Shown: piece by piece, positions 25,578 through 35,803 of the stretch
Layout of the letters: each line of letters opens with the position of its first letter
How positions within the stretch are numbered: the stretch's first letter is position 1
Origin: an uncultured Pelagimonas sp.
Lineage (GTDB): Bacteria > Pseudomonadota > Alphaproteobacteria > Rhodobacterales > Rhodobacteraceae
Length of the DNA: 64,000 bases
Assembly: GCA_947497905.1 (NCBI GenBank)
Contig: CANMIH010000001.1
Span: 496,001 to 560,000 of the forward strand
Direction of reading: 5' to 3'
Translations under genes and position numbers: made by a program
The notes under the pieces: model-generated
The model's input: the letters and a program-made list of their open reading frames with translations, nothing else
The model's database searches: none
Told to the model about the DNA's origin: nothing

Positions 25578-27617
25578 ATGCGAGCGCCCTTTCAGTTTTT
25601 AGTCAGCGCGATTTTGGCGCAACGTGGATATCTCTTTCCTTGGTCTCCGGTGGCATTGGCCTTGGGGATCGGGATCTACTTTGCCCTGCGATTTGAACCG
25701 CCAGACTGGGTGTTCTGGACCTGCGCCGGGGCAAGTGTTCCAATCCTACTCTTGCAACGCCGCTTTGGTGCTGTGGGCGGGCCTCTGGTCGCGCTCCTTG
25801 CTTTGGCGTCGCTGGGATTCGCACTGGCGGGGGGCAAAGCCCGTCTGATATCGGCGCCCGTGATTGAATACCGGTATTATGGTCCCATTCAGGGGCGGGT
25901 CGTCGGCATGGACCGTTCGTCAAGCGACGCCCTGCGGATCACGCTGGATCAGGTTGTTTTGTCACGTATGGACCCGGGCCTTTCGCCAAGACGCGTACGG
26001 GTGTCACTGCATGGCGACCAATTTATGTCACCTGCGCCGGGGGATGTGGTGATGATGACCGGCCATCTGTCACCGCCGTCAGGTCCGGTCGAACCGGGGG
26101 GATTTGATTTTCAGCGACATGCCTGGTTTCTGCGCCTGGGAGCGGTCGGATACACCCGCACGCCGATGGTCCTGTGGCAGAGAGCTGAGCACGGTCAGAG
26201 GGTGTTTCGCCTCCGGATGGATCTGTCGCGGCAGGTACAAGAGCTGTTGCCCGGTGAACGCGGGGCGTTTGCTGCGGCGGTCATGACAGGCGACCGGTCA
26301 GGTATGGGGCAGGAGACATTACAGGCGCTGCGTGACACCAATCTGGCGCATCTTCTGGCGATTTCAGGGCTGCACATGGGGTTGGTGGCCGGATTTGTCT
26401 TTGCCGCTCTGCGGGTTGTCATGCTGTTGGTGCCCTATCCCCGGCACTATTGGCCGATCAAGAAACTGGCGGCCGGAGCCGCGTTGATCGCCGCCTCGGG
26501 GTATCTGTTGTTGTCGGGGGGTAGTGTGGCGACACAGCGCGCCTTTGTGATGGCAGCTGTTGCTCTCGTGGCGGTGATGCTTGATCGGCGGGCGCTCAGC
26601 CTGCGCAGTGTGGCCATGGCGGCACTTGTTATCTTGATGTGGCAACCGCAGGCCTTGCTCAGTCCGGGATTTCAGATGTCGTTTGCGGCGACAACGGCCT
26701 TGGTGGCGGTGTTTGAGCGTTTGAGCGCTTGGCAGGTGCATCGCGAAATCCCCCGTTGGTTGATGCCCTTTGTCTCGTTGCTGGTGTCCTCCGCAGTGGC
26801 CGGGGCCGCCACTGGGCCGGTGGGCATGGCGCATTTCAACCAGATCTCGCAATATGGTCTGCTCGCCAATCTGTTGGCGGTTCCGGTGATGGGGTTGATC
26901 GTTGTGCCCATGGCCGTTCTGTCGGCGCTGTTGATGCCCATTGGCTATGAGTGGATTGCTTTGTGGGTCATGGGTCTTGGGCTTGATTGGATCCTCGGTG
27001 TGGCCAACACCGTGGCACAGTGGTCAGGGGCAATCCGGCCCGTCGTGGCCCCCCAGGCGGGGGTATTGCCGTTTTTGGCCTTCGGGGGCTTGGTGTCATG
27101 TCTCTGGCAAGGGCGGGGGCGCTTGACCGGGGCGGCTATCATGGTCTTCGCCGCCGTGTTTTGGATCACCTCAACACGTCCTCATATTCTGATCGCGGAC
27201 TCCGGAGGATTGGTCGGAGGGTGGATCGATGGCCACCGCGTCCTGTCACGCCCCAAAGGTGCGCGTTTTGTTGCAGAGAGCTGGCTTGAAAATGACGGCC
27301 AGGCGGGCACACAGGCCGAGGCCGCGTCGCTTTGGCCAAATGCCGTGACAGGCGGGATTTCAAAAGCGGAGTTTGCAGGGATTGAAGTGATCCATGCCAA
27401 AGGCAAACGTGCGGCTGCAACGGTGCACAGCTGCGCCGAAAACCAATGGGTTGTGTCCGACAAAGTGCTAGATTTGACCGGCCCCTGTCAGGTGTTCACG
27501 CCGGATGAATTGCGCCAAACCGGATCTGTGGCACTCATCGTCACGAAAAACGGGCCGCAACGTGTGACGGCCCGGGATCTATCTGGGGTGCGGTTGTGGC
27601 ACCCCCAATGGCAGTAG
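25578..27617 (+). CDS. comEC: ComEC/Rec2 family DNA-uptake channel protein
   Basis: A 679-residue polytopic membrane protein. The N-terminal soluble DUF4131-type domain (about 40-190) precedes the competence domain, whose signature [20 protein letters not shown] lies around 250-270 and is followed by many helices up to about 540. The C-terminal part is short and lacks the metallo-beta-lactamase motif HxHxDH present in Bacillus ComEC. It would move single-stranded DNA across the inner membrane; in R. capsulatus ComEC is needed for receiving GTA DNA. The ATG at 25578 is used; a GTG at 25557 after GAGGG is an alternative. It is divergent from gltX and convergent with lexA, with six bases between stops. 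Confidence 0.92.
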   Translation: MRAPFQFLVSAILAQRGYLFPWSPVALALGIGIYFALRFEPPDWVFWTCAGASVPILLLQRRFGAVGGPLVALLALASLGFALAGGKARLISAPVIEYRYYGPIQGRVVGMDRSSSDALRITLDQVVLSRMDPGLSPRRVRVSLHGDQFMSPAPGDVVMMTGHLSPPSGPVEPGGFDFQRHAWFLRLGAVGYTRTPMVLWQRAEHGQRVFRLRMDLSRQVQELLPGERGAFAAAVMTGDRSGMGQETLQALRDTNLAHLLAISGLHMGLVAGFVFAALRVVMLLVPYPRHYWPIKKLAAGAALIAASGYLLLSGGSVATQRAFVMAAVALVAVMLDRRALSLRSVAMAALVILMWQPQALLSPGFQMSFAATTALVAVFERLSAWQVHREIPRWLMPFVSLLVSSAVAGAATGPVGMAHFNQISQYGLLANLLAVPVMGLIVVPMAVLSALLMPIGYEWIALWVMGLGLDWILGVANTVAQWSGAIRPVVAPQAGVLPFLAFGGLVSCLWQGRGRLTGAAIMVFAAVFWITSTRPHILIADSGGLVGGWIDGHRVLSRPKGARFVAESWLENDGQAGTQAEAASLWPNAVTGGISKAEFAGIEVIHAKGKRAAATVHSCAENQWVVSDKVLDLTGPCQVFTPDELRQTGSVALIVTKNGPQRVTARDLSGVRLWHPQWQ

Positions 27618-27623
27618 CGCGCC

Positions 27624-28319
27624 CTAGTAGGTGCGGATGAGCCCAACCAAACGCCCCTGAACCGAAACAGAGCCTTCGGGCAAGACGCGGGGTTCATATC
27701 TGGGATTGGCCGCCTCAAGGACAACCATGCCACCGCGACGGCGGAACCGTTTGAGCGTGGCCTCATAGCCTTCGACCTGCGCCACCACGATATCCCCTTC
27801 ATCGGCCAGATTGGACTCGCGGATCACAACCACGTCGCCATCATTGATACCGGCCTCGATCATGGAATCTCCACGTACCTCAAGGGCGTAATGTGGGGCA
27901 TTGCCCTGAATCATCTGACCGGGAACAGCGAAGTTTGGGGGCGATTCATTGATGGCTTCAATCGGGCGACCGGCTGCGATGCGACCCATCAACGGTAGGT
28001 TGGCGATGCCGCTTTGGATCACCGGAATGGCTGAGGCAGGCGTGGACGCCGGTGCATCGCCTTCGATCACCGTCGGGGTGAACCCGCTTGGCGCGCCCCC
28101 CAGACTTTCGGGCAGTTTGACGATCTCAATTGCGCGGGCGCGATGGGCTAGGCGGCGGATGAACCCTCGTTCTTCCAACGCGGTGATCAGGCGGTGAATG
28201 CCAGACTTGGATCGCAGATCCAAAGCATCCTTCATTTCATCAAAACTGGGCGGTACCCCATCACGTTGCAACCGCGTGTTGATGAAATTCAACAGATCGA
28301 GCTGTTTTTTCGTCAGCAT
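27624..28319 (-). CDS. lexA: LexA SOS repressor
   Basis: 231 residues. The N-terminal winged HTH (about 1-65, with [20 protein letters not shown] as the DNA-reading region) is followed by an S24 peptidase domain. The self-cleavage bond is A116-G117 within RIAAGRP, the nucleophile is S152 in GDSM, and the general base is K190. It represses DNA-damage genes until RecA triggers self-cleavage. GGAGGG lies six bases before the start, and a LexA box lies 28 bases upstream, so it is self-regulated. moeA precedes it on the same strand, 81 bases away. Confidence 0.97.
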   Translation of the reverse strand: MLTKKQLDLLNFINTRLQRDGVPPSFDEMKDALDLRSKSGIHRLITALEERGFIRRLAHRARAIEIVKLPESLGGAPSGFTPTVIEGDAPASTPASAIPVIQSGIANLPLMGRIAAGRPIEAINESPPNFAVPGQMIQGNAPHYALEVRGDSMIEAGINDGDVVVIRESNLADEGDIVVAQVEGYEATLKRFRRRGGMVVLEAANPRYEPRVLPEGSVSVQGRLVGLIRTY

Positions 28320-28346
28320 TGCCGCCCTCCATGCGTATCTCGTTTT

Positions 28347-28361
28347 GTTCTACGCATGTTC
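28347..28361. promoter_or_regulatory. LexA box (SOS box) of lexA
   Basis: GTTC-TACGCAT-GTTC, a perfect match to the alphaproteobacterial LexA site GTTC-N7-GTTC, 28 bases upstream of the lexA start codon. Confidence 0.92.
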
Positions 28362-28400
28362 TTGGTTTGTGTCAACCTGAGGCTGTGGATAACTCAAGCG

Positions 28401-29564
28401 TCAAAGCGGGATATACGAAATTTTTGCGCCTTTTTTGCGTTTTGAATCATGGGGTGGACGGACAACAAGGGCGTTGGCCTGTTGCAATACTCCCAGAAGG
28501 CTTGAGTCCTGGCGTTCAAAAACCGTCAGACCGTCGGCTCCAAGATGCGCCCGCATGTAATGCTCACGCGGTCCGTTCTCGCCCAAATCCGCCGCCAAAG
28601 GTGCGCTCAGCTGTGTGGCAGGCGCGGCCTGCAACCCCAGCATGGCACGGATCACTGGCAGGACAAAGACATGGCCACAAACCATTGCCGAGACCGGATT
28701 GCCGGGCAGGCCCATCATCATCGCCCCCCCCAAACGACCCGACATCAAAGGTTTACCCGGACGCATGGCGACTTTGTAAAAGGCGCGGTCCATGCCCAGA
28801 TTTTCGGCCACTTTTGCGACGAGATCATGATCGCCCACCGAAGCACCGCCAATGGTGATCACAAGATCAGCGTCATCCACCATGCCGAAAACCGTCCGCA
28901 AGGAACTCTCGGAATCGCGCGCAATGGGCAACACGCGAGGCAGGGCGCCATGGTCGCGCAGCAGTGCCTGAAGGCCAAAGGTGTTCGAGGCGATGATCTG
29001 GTCAGGGCCGGGGTTTTCGCCCGGCATGACAAGTTCATCTCCGGTTGAAATCAACGCCACCTTCGGTTGGCGCGCCACGGTCACCGTCGGGATATTCATC
29101 GCCGCGAGCAGGGCGATGTCGTTGGGCGTGAGCGTTTTAGGCACGGGCAGGGTCTGACCCGCATGGAAATCGCCACCGGCAGGGCGAATATTCGTACCGC
29201 GATCAAGATCATTGAGTGTGATCTGATCCCCTGTGCGCGTGACATCCTCTTGGATCGCAACATGGGTTGCGCCGGCGGGCACTGGTGCCCCGGTGAAGAT
29301 CCGCACGCAGTCCCCGGTGCCAACCGTGCCGTCAAAGGCATGCCCGGCGGCGCTTTCGCCAATCACCTTATAAACTTTGCCCAGATCAGGTTCAGCTAGC
29401 GCATAGCCATCCATCGCCGAGGCGGCAAAGGGCGGCTGATCGCGGCGCGCAACGGGCGCTTTGACCATCACCCGGCCATTGGCCTGCGCCAAAGGCACCT
29501 CTTCGGGCTCCGTCACCCGAACCAGATCAAACAGTTTGGACAGGGCGTCGGAGACAGGGATCAT
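28401..29564 (-). CDS. moeA: Molybdopterin molybdotransferase MoeA
   Basis: 387 residues of the MoeA/gephyrin-E type, which inserts molybdate into adenylylated molybdopterin. It has AMDGYAL near residue 50, the MoCF-binding block ([19 protein letters not shown], then [13 protein letters not shown]) and a C-terminal domain IV. The start overlaps the moaC stop by ATGA. It ends the trpG-trpD-ung-trpC-moaC-moeA run; lexA follows with its own promoter. Confidence 0.95.
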   Translation of the reverse strand: MIPVSDALSKLFDLVRVTEPEEVPLAQANGRVMVKAPVARRDQPPFAASAMDGYALAEPDLGKVYKVIGESAAGHAFDGTVGTGDCVRIFTGAPVPAGATHVAIQEDVTRTGDQITLNDLDRGTNIRPAGGDFHAGQTLPVPKTLTPNDIALLAAMNIPTVTVARQPKVALISTGDELVMPGENPGPDQIIASNTFGLQALLRDHGALPRVLPIARDSESSLRTVFGMVDDADLVITIGGASVGDHDLVAKVAENLGMDRAFYKVAMRPGKPLMSGRLGGAMMMGLPGNPVSAMVCGHVFVLPVIRAMLGLQAAPATQLSAPLAADLGENGPREHYMRAHLGADGLTVFERQDSSLLGVLQQANALVVRPPHDSKRKKGAKISYIPL

Positions 29565-30040
29565 TTTGCTTCGTACCGTCCCGATTTGCCGCCGTCTTTC
29601 AGGATCACGCGGACGCCGCCGATTTCCATGGCTTTGTCGACGGCTTTGACCATGTCATAGACGGTCAGGGCGCAGGTGCTGACGGCGGTGAGGGCCTCCA
29701 TTTCGACCCCGGTCTGGCCGGTTGTTTTCACGGTGGCTTCGATGCGCAGGCCCGGCAGGTCGGGGTCCTGGGTCAGATCGACCGAGACTTTGGTGACGGG
29801 CAGGGGGTGACACAGCGGGATCAGATCGGGGGTTTTCTTGGCCCCCATGATCCCGGCCAGACGTGCAACGCCCACCACGTCGCCTTTCTTGGCGCGCCCC
29901 TCGGTGATCAGAGCGAAGGTCTCAGGTGCCATTTTCACCCAGCCCTCAGCGGTGGCCACGCGCGAGGTGACGGCTTTTTCCGACACATCCACCATATGGG
30001 CCGCGCCGTTGTCATCGAAATGAGTCAGGTGATCGCTCAT
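29561..30040 (-). CDS. moaC: Cyclic pyranopterin monophosphate synthase MoaC
   Basis: 159 residues with the hallmark blocks [34 protein letters not shown] and [10 protein letters not shown]. It converts the MoaA product to cPMP in molybdenum cofactor synthesis. It lies nine bases after trpC and overlaps moeA by four bases. moaA is not in the window. Confidence 0.96.
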   Translation of the reverse strand: MSDHLTHFDDNGAAHMVDVSEKAVTSRVATAEGWVKMAPETFALITEGRAKKGDVVGVARLAGIMGAKKTPDLIPLCHPLPVTKVSVDLTQDPDLPGLRIEATVKTTGQTGVEMEALTAVSTCALTVYDMVKAVDKAMEIGGVRVILKDGGKSGRYEAK

Positions 30041-30049
30041 GGTGACCTC

Positions 30050-30853
30050 TTATGCAGGAACTGGGTTGGCCAGAAGGCTTTCGGTGGCGGCGCGCACATC
30101 GTCTTTGCGCATCAGGCTTTCGCCGATCAGGAAGGTGCGTGCGCCGGTCGCGGCCATATCGGCCAGATCCTGAGTGGTATTCAGCCCGCTTTCTGAAATC
30201 AGGTGGCGCTCGGCGGGCACCATCTTTGACAACACGCGGGTTGTGTCCAGCGTGGTTTCAAAGGTTTTGAGGTTGCGGTTGTTCACACCAATCAGTGGCG
30301 ACTTGAGCTTGAGCGCGCGCTCCATCTCTTCGGCGTCATGGGTTTCGATCAGAACATCCATGCCCCAGCCAAAGGCCGCATCTTCCAGTTCCTGTGCTTG
30401 GGCATCCGAAACCGACGCCATGATGATCAGTATACAGTCGGCCCCCAAAGCGCGGGCCTCAGCCACCTGATAGGTGTCATACATGAAGTCTTTGCGCAGG
30501 GCGGGCAGATTGGTGGCCGAGCGGGCCTGAACCAGAAACTCTTTGGCGCCCTGGAACGATGGGGTGTCGGTGAGCACCGACAAACAGGTTGCACCGCCGT
30601 CCTCATAGGCCTTGGCGAGTTTCGCCGGTTCGAAATCAGCCCGGATCAACCCTTTGGAGGGCGAAGCCTTTTTGACTTCGGCAATCAAACCATAGCCCGA
30701 TTGTGCCGCTGTGATCAGCGATTTGGCAAAGGGGCGCACGGGAGAGGCGTCGCGCGCGGCGGCTTCGACATCGGCCAGCGGGCGGGCGGCTTTGTCGGCG
30801 GCCACTTCCTCAAGCTTATAGGCTTTGATTTTGTCCAGGATGGTCGTCGTCAT
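30050..30853 (-). CDS. trpC: Indole-3-glycerol phosphate synthase
   Basis: 267-residue TIM barrel. Seen are [16 protein letters not shown] (substrate-binding loop with the catalytic Lys), [31 protein letters not shown] and SESGL with the catalytic Glu/Ser region. It closes the indole ring in tryptophan synthesis. The ATG at 30853 overlaps the ung stop (ATGA), which decides the start over an upstream TTG. No trpF fusion is present. Confidence 0.96.
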   Translation of the reverse strand: MTTTILDKIKAYKLEEVAADKAARPLADVEAAARDASPVRPFAKSLITAAQSGYGLIAEVKKASPSKGLIRADFEPAKLAKAYEDGGATCLSVLTDTPSFQGAKEFLVQARSATNLPALRKDFMYDTYQVAEARALGADCILIIMASVSDAQAQELEDAAFGWGMDVLIETHDAEEMERALKLKSPLIGVNNRNLKTFETTLDTTRVLSKMVPAERHLISESGLNTTQDLADMAATGARTFLIGESLMRKDDVRAATESLLANPVPA

Positions 30854-31497
30854 GGCGTTGTCCAATTCACTTCACTGTCCCCATTGGCTTTAAGCCACTC
30901 ATTGACGCGGGAAAAGGGGCGCGAGCCGAAAAAGCCGCGTCGGGCCGAGAGAGGGGAGGGGTGGGGGCTTTCGAGTATCAGGTGATGCGTGCCGGTGATG
31001 TGTTTGGCAAATCCCTGGGCGGGTTTGCCCCAAAGCACAAAGGCGCGGGGGCGGGTTGAAAGGTCTGCCATGACCTGTTGGGTCAGTTTTGACCATCCCA
31101 GCTTGGCATGGGCCCCGGCCTCGCCCGCGGGGACACTGAGCGCGGTGTTGAGCAACAACACACCCTGTTTAGCCCAGAACCGCAGATCGCCATTCAGTGG
31201 GGCCTGTCCCAGATCCTCGACCATTTCTTTGTAAATGTTGCGAAGTGAACGGGGCAGGGCAATGTCGGGTTCAACCGAAAAGGCCAACCCATGTGCATGG
31301 CCGGGCGTTGGATAAGGGTCTTGTCCCAGAATGATCACGCGGGTGTTTTCTGGCGAACAGGCCTCGAGCGCGGCAAAGGTCTGATGACGCGGGGGCAGGA
31401 TTTCGCGGGTCTCGGCATCCAGCGCGGCAAGGATATCGGGAAAATCCTCGCGAAAAAACGGCAGGTGCGCCCAGGCGGCAGGAGGCGTGAGGGTCAT
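30850..31497 (-). CDS. ung: Uracil-DNA glycosylase (family 1)
   Basis: A 215-residue base-excision repair enzyme that removes uracil from DNA. Motif A is [18 protein letters not shown] with catalytic D60; motif B is [13 protein letters not shown] with H179. The residue after the conserved Tyr is Pro rather than the His of E. coli GQDPYH, a variation worth noting but compatible with activity. The start has GGAG five bases upstream. It sits between trpD and trpC and overlaps trpC, so it is embedded in the trp operon while two hairpins separate it from trpD. Confidence 0.95.
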   Translation of the reverse strand: MTLTPPAAWAHLPFFREDFPDILAALDAETREILPPRHQTFAALEACSPENTRVIILGQDPYPTPGHAHGLAFSVEPDIALPRSLRNIYKEMVEDLGQAPLNGDLRFWAKQGVLLLNTALSVPAGEAGAHAKLGWSKLTQQVMADLSTRPRAFVLWGKPAQGFAKHITGTHHLILESPHPSPLSARRGFFGSRPFSRVNEWLKANGDSEVNWTTP

Positions 31498-31516
31498 ATG
31501 GGCTCCAAAAGATAGA

Positions 31517-31533
31517 GCGCGGTGCCGCCGCGC
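31517..31533 (-). terminator. Hairpin between trpD and ung (possible partial terminator)
   Basis: GCGCGG / CCGCGC with a 5-base loop, followed on the minus strand by TCTATCTTTTGG. A second inverted repeat (GCGCACC / GGTGCGC) lies just before it, around 31549-31570. Both fall in the 81-base gap downstream of trpD. They could attenuate transcription into ung-trpC, but the T tract is imperfect. Confidence 0.4.
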
Positions 31534-31578
31534 GACAGGTGTTGGCGGGCGCACCCGGTGTCAGGTGCGCGCCTGAAT

Positions 31579-32595
31579 TTAGGCTTGGGTGATTTTTGCC
31601 ATGGCTTCAAGCTTGGCCTTGGCCGCACCGCTGTCGATGCTGGTGCGGGCCATCTCGACACCTTCGCGCAGATCCGCCGCTTTGCCTGCGATCGTCAGAG
31701 CCGCTGAGCTATTAAGCAGAACGGCGTCACGATAGGCGTTTTGCGCACCTTCCAACAGCGCGCGGAAGGCGCGGGCATTGTCTTCGGGCGACCCACCAAC
31801 GATGTCCTCAAAGGGGTGCTGAGGCAGACCGAAATCTTCTGGATGGACCTCGACGTCCCGCACGCTGCCGTCTTCTTCCAGTGCAGCAACCCAGCTTACA
31901 CCTGTGATGGTCAGCTCATCGGTGCCGTCCGACCCATGCACGAGCCAGGCGCGTTCCGAGCCAAGCTGACCCAGAACTTCGGCCATTGGGCGGATCAGAT
32001 CGCGGGTGAAGGTGCCTGTCAGCTGACGCTTGACCCCGGCCGGGTTGGTCAGCGGGCCCAGAATGTTGAACATGGTACGGGTGCCAAGCTCGGCACGGAC
32101 CGGTCCCACATGGGCCATAGCCGGATGGTGCATGGGTGCCATCATGAAACAGATCCCAGCCTCAGCCAGCGCTTTTTCCACCACGTCGGGGCCAACCATG
32201 ACGTTGATGCCCATCTGGCTTTGCACATCGGCGGTGCCTGATTTCGACGACAGGTTGCGGTTGCCGTGTTTGGCCACAGGCACGCCGGCCCCGGCCACTA
32301 CAAAGGCGGTGGCGGTGGAGATATTTAGTGTGTGTTTACCGTCGCCCCCGGTGCCAACGATATCCATCGCCCCTTCGGGCGCGCGGACCTTGTTGCATTT
32401 GGCACGCATGACAGCCGCCGCCGCAGAATATTCATCCACGGTTTCGCCGCGTGTGCGCAGGGTCATCAGCAAACCGCCGATCTGAGCCGGGGTGGCGTCG
32501 CCTTCAAACAGGATGGTAAAGGCGGCTTCAGCCTCGGCACGGGTCAGCGGGCGTTCCACCGCCGTGGCGATCAGTGATTTGATATCCCCGCTCAT
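31579..32595 (-). CDS. trpD: Anthranilate phosphoribosyltransferase
   Basis: 338 residues. The PRPP-binding motif is [14 protein letters not shown] (about 80-93), with [15 protein letters not shown] and [11 protein letters not shown] following, the latter part of the anthranilate site. It is the second step of tryptophan synthesis. Its start overlaps the trpG stop by ATGA. Confidence 0.96.
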   Translation of the reverse strand: MSGDIKSLIATAVERPLTRAEAEAAFTILFEGDATPAQIGGLLMTLRTRGETVDEYSAAAAVMRAKCNKVRAPEGAMDIVGTGGDGKHTLNISTATAFVVAGAGVPVAKHGNRNLSSKSGTADVQSQMGINVMVGPDVVEKALAEAGICFMMAPMHHPAMAHVGPVRAELGTRTMFNILGPLTNPAGVKRQLTGTFTRDLIRPMAEVLGQLGSERAWLVHGSDGTDELTITGVSWVAALEEDGSVRDVEVHPEDFGLPQHPFEDIVGGSPEDNARAFRALLEGAQNAYRDAVLLNSSAALTIAGKAADLREGVEMARTSIDSGAAKAKLEAMAKITQA

Positions 32596-33173
32596 GCCGG
32601 AGCCTTTGCGAGATCTAGGAAGTTCTGCAGCATCTGATGGCCATGTTCCGAGCGGATTGATTCCGGGTGGAATTGCACCCCGTGGATCGGCAGGCTTTCG
32701 TGGGCGAGTCCCATGATGGTGCCGTCTTCAAGTTCCGCCGTGATCTTCAGGCAGTCGGGCAGGCTGACGCGATCGACAACCAGCGAATGATAGCGCGTGG
32801 CCTCAAAGGGTGTCGGCAGTCCTGCAAAAACGCTTGTGCCAGTGTGGTGCATATTGCCCATCTTGCCATGCACAATTTCCGAATGGCGCACCACTTTGCC
32901 GCCAAAGGCCTGTCCAATGGTCTGATGGCCCAGACAGACACCCATAAGCGGGGTTTTTGTCTCGGCCGCCGCTTCGGTCAGCGCAAGACAGATGCCCGCC
33001 TGATCCGGGTCACAGGGGCCGGGAGAGAGCAGGATCGACGAAGGGTTCATCGCCATCGCCTCTTGCACATCCAGCGCATCGTTGCGGCGCACCACCACAT
33101 CCGCGCCCAATTCACCCAAGTAATGGACGAGATTGTAGGTGAAGCTATCGTAGTTATCTATCAGAAGAAGCAT
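32592..33173 (-). CDS. trpG: Anthranilate synthase component II (glutamine amidotransferase)
   Basis: 193 residues, class I amidotransferase. The nucleophile is C80 in [10 protein letters not shown], with the His-Glu pair in GVQFHPESI near the end. It supplies ammonia to TrpE, whose gene is not in the window. First gene of the minus-strand trpG-trpD-ung-trpC-moaC-moeA series. The 141 bases upstream hold the divergent promoters for this operon and the YibQ-like gene; no leader peptide with tandem Trp codons was recognised. Confidence 0.95.
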   Translation of the reverse strand: MLLLIDNYDSFTYNLVHYLGELGADVVVRRNDALDVQEAMAMNPSSILLSPGPCDPDQAGICLALTEAAAETKTPLMGVCLGHQTIGQAFGGKVVRHSEIVHGKMGNMHHTGTSVFAGLPTPFEATRYHSLVVDRVSLPDCLKITAELEDGTIMGLAHESLPIHGVQFHPESIRSEHGHQMLQNFLDLAKAPA

Positions 33174-33314
33174 AGTGATTACGTCTCAGGGCTGGCAGAG
33201 GGCCGGTTGGTCGCGGTATACATGCGCAGGCACGCGCGCTGGCGTCAAGGCTACAAGCCAGATAGGGTGAGCCGAAAGGCGCGATTACAGGCGCAAAGGG
33301 CAGAGGAGCAGGGA

Positions 33315-34940
33315 ATGGCACGCGGATTTTTGTCAGGAGCGGTCTGGGGGGTGGTGGTCACCGGCTTAGGGGCCGGAGCCTTGTCGTTGTCTACGAAATT
33401 GCCTGATGATGTACCGGTAAATGCAGTGACACCCGCACCGGAACAGGGGCTTGCGGCGCCAGATACGTCCACGTCACTGGCGCCTGATGCCGTTGTGCCT
33501 GAAACTGCCGAACCCTCTGAACCATTGGCCACGGATGCGACCGTGAGTGAAGAGCCCCCCCGCCAGCCAGTGGGGCGTGAAGTTGCGGCTACGCCAAGCC
33601 CCGCGCCGGAAGGCCCCGCAGATTCGTCCCAGCCCGGTCGTCGCCCTGCGCCGGAAACTGAGGTCGAACTGCCCACCGCCTCTACCGAAGACTTGACCAC
33701 ACCAGACGCGCCGGACGCAGTTGGCGCCGACACAGATACCGCCGCAAAACCCTCAGAGGTGGATGCACCGGATGTGACCTCGGATATTGAAACTGAGACA
33801 GGGGCAATCGTTGCCTCAGGCACCGATACGCCGCCGACGCCTTCCACTGTGACATCCACGCCGGATGCGCCGAGCGCTGGAACGTTGCCTGCTATTTCAA
33901 CGGATACCGCGCAGCCTCCTGTACCGCCTGTGCCCGAAATTGGAACGGCTCTGATCGAAGAGGCGCCTCAGGCACCGGCCACCGATCTGCCTGACGTTCA
34001 GGACAAACCCGAACAAGTGGCGCTTGCAACGCCCGAACCGGCCCCAGCGCAGGAACCTGTGCCGGAGGTCGACACAGAAACTGGCCCTGCTCCAAAACCC
34101 GAACCAAAGCCTCTGATTGTCGCCAAACCCACGCAAGACAGCTCGGACCGCCCAACCATTGGCAAACCGGCGACACCGCTGTTTGAGCGTGCGGGGAACA
34201 CGGCCAAACTGCCTCGGATTGGCGAGCCTCGTGTCGTTGATCAAGCCAGTACGGATGTCGGCGAAACACCTCTGGCGCAGTTTGCCGCCAGCTCGGATGC
34301 GGACCCAAGCCTGCCGCAAATCGCAATTGTATTGATTGATGATGGCACAACACCCTGGGGGCCAGAGGCGCTGAATGGGTTTCCTGTTCCCGTCAGCGTG
34401 GCGATCCCGCCCTCTCACCCGGATGTGAGAGGCACCGTAGAAGGGTATCGCGCGCTGGGAATAGAGGTGTTTGCTTTGGCAGGTTTCCCCGATGGGGCAC
34501 AGCCTACGGATATCGAAGTAACCTTGGCGGGCACATTGGCGGCTGTGCCGCAGGCCGTAGGGGTTTTGGAAAGCCCCTCAGCCTCACTGCAGAGTAGCCG
34601 AGCGGTGTCAGATCAGGTCGCAGCCTATCTGGCGGAAAGCGGTCATGGGCTTGTCATGCAGCCCAAGGGGTTGAACACGGCTCAGCAACTTGCAGCCAAA
34701 GCCGGTGTGCCCTCGGCGACGTTGTTCCGGGATTTTGACGGAGACGGTCAGGATGCCGGTGCGATTCGCCGCATTCTGGATCAATCGGCCTTCCGCGCCC
34801 GGCAAGAGGGGGCTGTGGTCATGATGGGTCGCCTGCAGGCCGAAACGGTCTCGGCACTGGTCCTCTGGGGCCTACAGGACCGCAATGCCAATATCGCGTT
34901 GGTGCCGGTCTCGGCTGTGTTGTTGGGAGAACAAAGCTAA
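33315..34940 (+). CDS. Divergent polysaccharide deacetylase family (YibQ-like) with long low-complexity linker
   Basis: 541 residues. A short cytoplasmic start, an N-terminal hydrophobic anchor (about 5-25), then some 300 residues rich in Pro, Ala, Thr, Asp and Glu with almost no predicted fold, and a C-terminal YibQ/DUF610 domain (about 335-541) beginning LPQIAIVLIDDG. A periplasmic domain on a long flexible tether is the natural reading, possibly spanning the cell wall. The ATG at 33315 follows GGAGCAGGG; an open frame extends far upstream, but it runs antisense through trpG and is not coding. YibQ-like genes near trp genes are known in Rhodobacter. The substrate is unknown. Confidence 0.85.
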   Translation: MARGFLSGAVWGVVVTGLGAGALSLSTKLPDDVPVNAVTPAPEQGLAAPDTSTSLAPDAVVPETAEPSEPLATDATVSEEPPRQPVGREVAATPSPAPEGPADSSQPGRRPAPETEVELPTASTEDLTTPDAPDAVGADTDTAAKPSEVDAPDVTSDIETETGAIVASGTDTPPTPSTVTSTPDAPSAGTLPAISTDTAQPPVPPVPEIGTALIEEAPQAPATDLPDVQDKPEQVALATPEPAPAQEPVPEVDTETGPAPKPEPKPLIVAKPTQDSSDRPTIGKPATPLFERAGNTAKLPRIGEPRVVDQASTDVGETPLAQFAASSDADPSLPQIAIVLIDDGTTPWGPEALNGFPVPVSVAIPPSHPDVRGTVEGYRALGIEVFALAGFPDGAQPTDIEVTLAGTLAAVPQAVGVLESPSASLQSSRAVSDQVAAYLAESGHGLVMQPKGLNTAQQLAAKAGVPSATLFRDFDGDGQDAGAIRRILDQSAFRARQEGAVVMMGRLQAETVSALVLWGLQDRNANIALVPVSAVLLGEQS

Positions 34941-34959
34941 CCTGCTCGTCCGGCGGAGT

Positions 34960-35694
34960 TCAGACCGTCGCAGTGTCTTCTGCGGGGCGCAGATAGGCGC
35001 GGAGCTTGGATTCCAATGTAAGACGCAACCGACGCGGTTGATGCAAGATCGCTTGTTCAAACACCGTGTCGAGAACACCCTCTTTTTTAAGCCGCTGGGG
35101 GACGTTGTGGTGCGTATGCGGCATGATGAAATGTCTGAGATTATCCCGTCGCGGAAACCGATCCCGTTGCGGGGCTTCGCGCCCGTGGCGGCCATGTAGC
35201 ACAATATAGCGGGTGTCGGAGTTTAGGTGATCTTCGATGGATCGAATGCGGTAGTCCTGAATACGGTCTCGGTACATCATCCAGCGGGTTTCGTCCGGAA
35301 CAATCTCGGGGTGGACAGACATCTGTGGTGCAAAGGCCAGAACCGTGTCGACTTTGACAAAACCGGGCAGGGCCAGCGCGCTAAACCCGCCCATCGAATG
35401 CCCGACTGAGATGACCTGACGGGCGCCCACAGCCGCTCGAAAGTTTTCAACCTCGTCGCAGATCTGATCCAACACACCGGGACCATTGAGCCAGGTGCGA
35501 TTGGGATCTGCGATGAAAAGCGTGTTGTACTGTCCGTTCTGCGTCGCGGATCGCGCAAATTCATAGGGCGGTGATTGCTCGGGATCTGTGCCAATGCCCG
35601 AAAAGCAGACCACAAGCGTATCGCTTGGACCACGGTGTTCCCAGACCGTCAGGTCCTTGCTTTGTTTGCGAGGTGTGATGGCGAGAGAAGACAA
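34960..35694 (-). CDS. Alpha/beta hydrolase-like protein
   Basis: 244 residues with the nucleophile elbow VGHSMGGFSAL (S100) and a late HTHHN segment (about 193) that may supply the catalytic His. The oxyanion region is LVVCFSGIGT. It is likely an esterase or acyltransferase of unknown substrate; related roseobacter proteins sit near cell-surface genes. The only in-frame start upstream of the conserved fold is the TTG at 35694, and an in-frame stop lies 11 codons above it. It is convergent with the YibQ-like gene. Confidence 0.7.
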   Translation of the reverse strand: MSSLAITPRKQSKDLTVWEHRGPSDTLVVCFSGIGTDPEQSPPYEFARSATQNGQYNTLFIADPNRTWLNGPGVLDQICDEVENFRAAVGARQVISVGHSMGGFSALALPGFVKVDTVLAFAPQMSVHPEIVPDETRWMMYRDRIQDYRIRSIEDHLNSDTRYIVLHGRHGREAPQRDRFPRRDNLRHFIMPHTHHNVPQRLKKEGVLDTVFEQAILHQPRRLRLTLESKLRAYLRPAEDTATV

Positions 35695-35803
35695 AGCAGC
35701 AAAATCCGGTGAAAATGAGTGGGGTCAATGTGACGGTGTGCATGTGGTGCGTATAGAGGAAACCGGTAGTTTCCCGACCTCTGTCGCCTCGAAACCACAG
35801 TGT

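Noticed and set aside
32667-33314. Upstream in-frame extension of the YibQ-like gene
   Set aside because: It runs antisense through trpG; the ATG at 33315 has a good ribosome-binding site followed by the membrane anchor.
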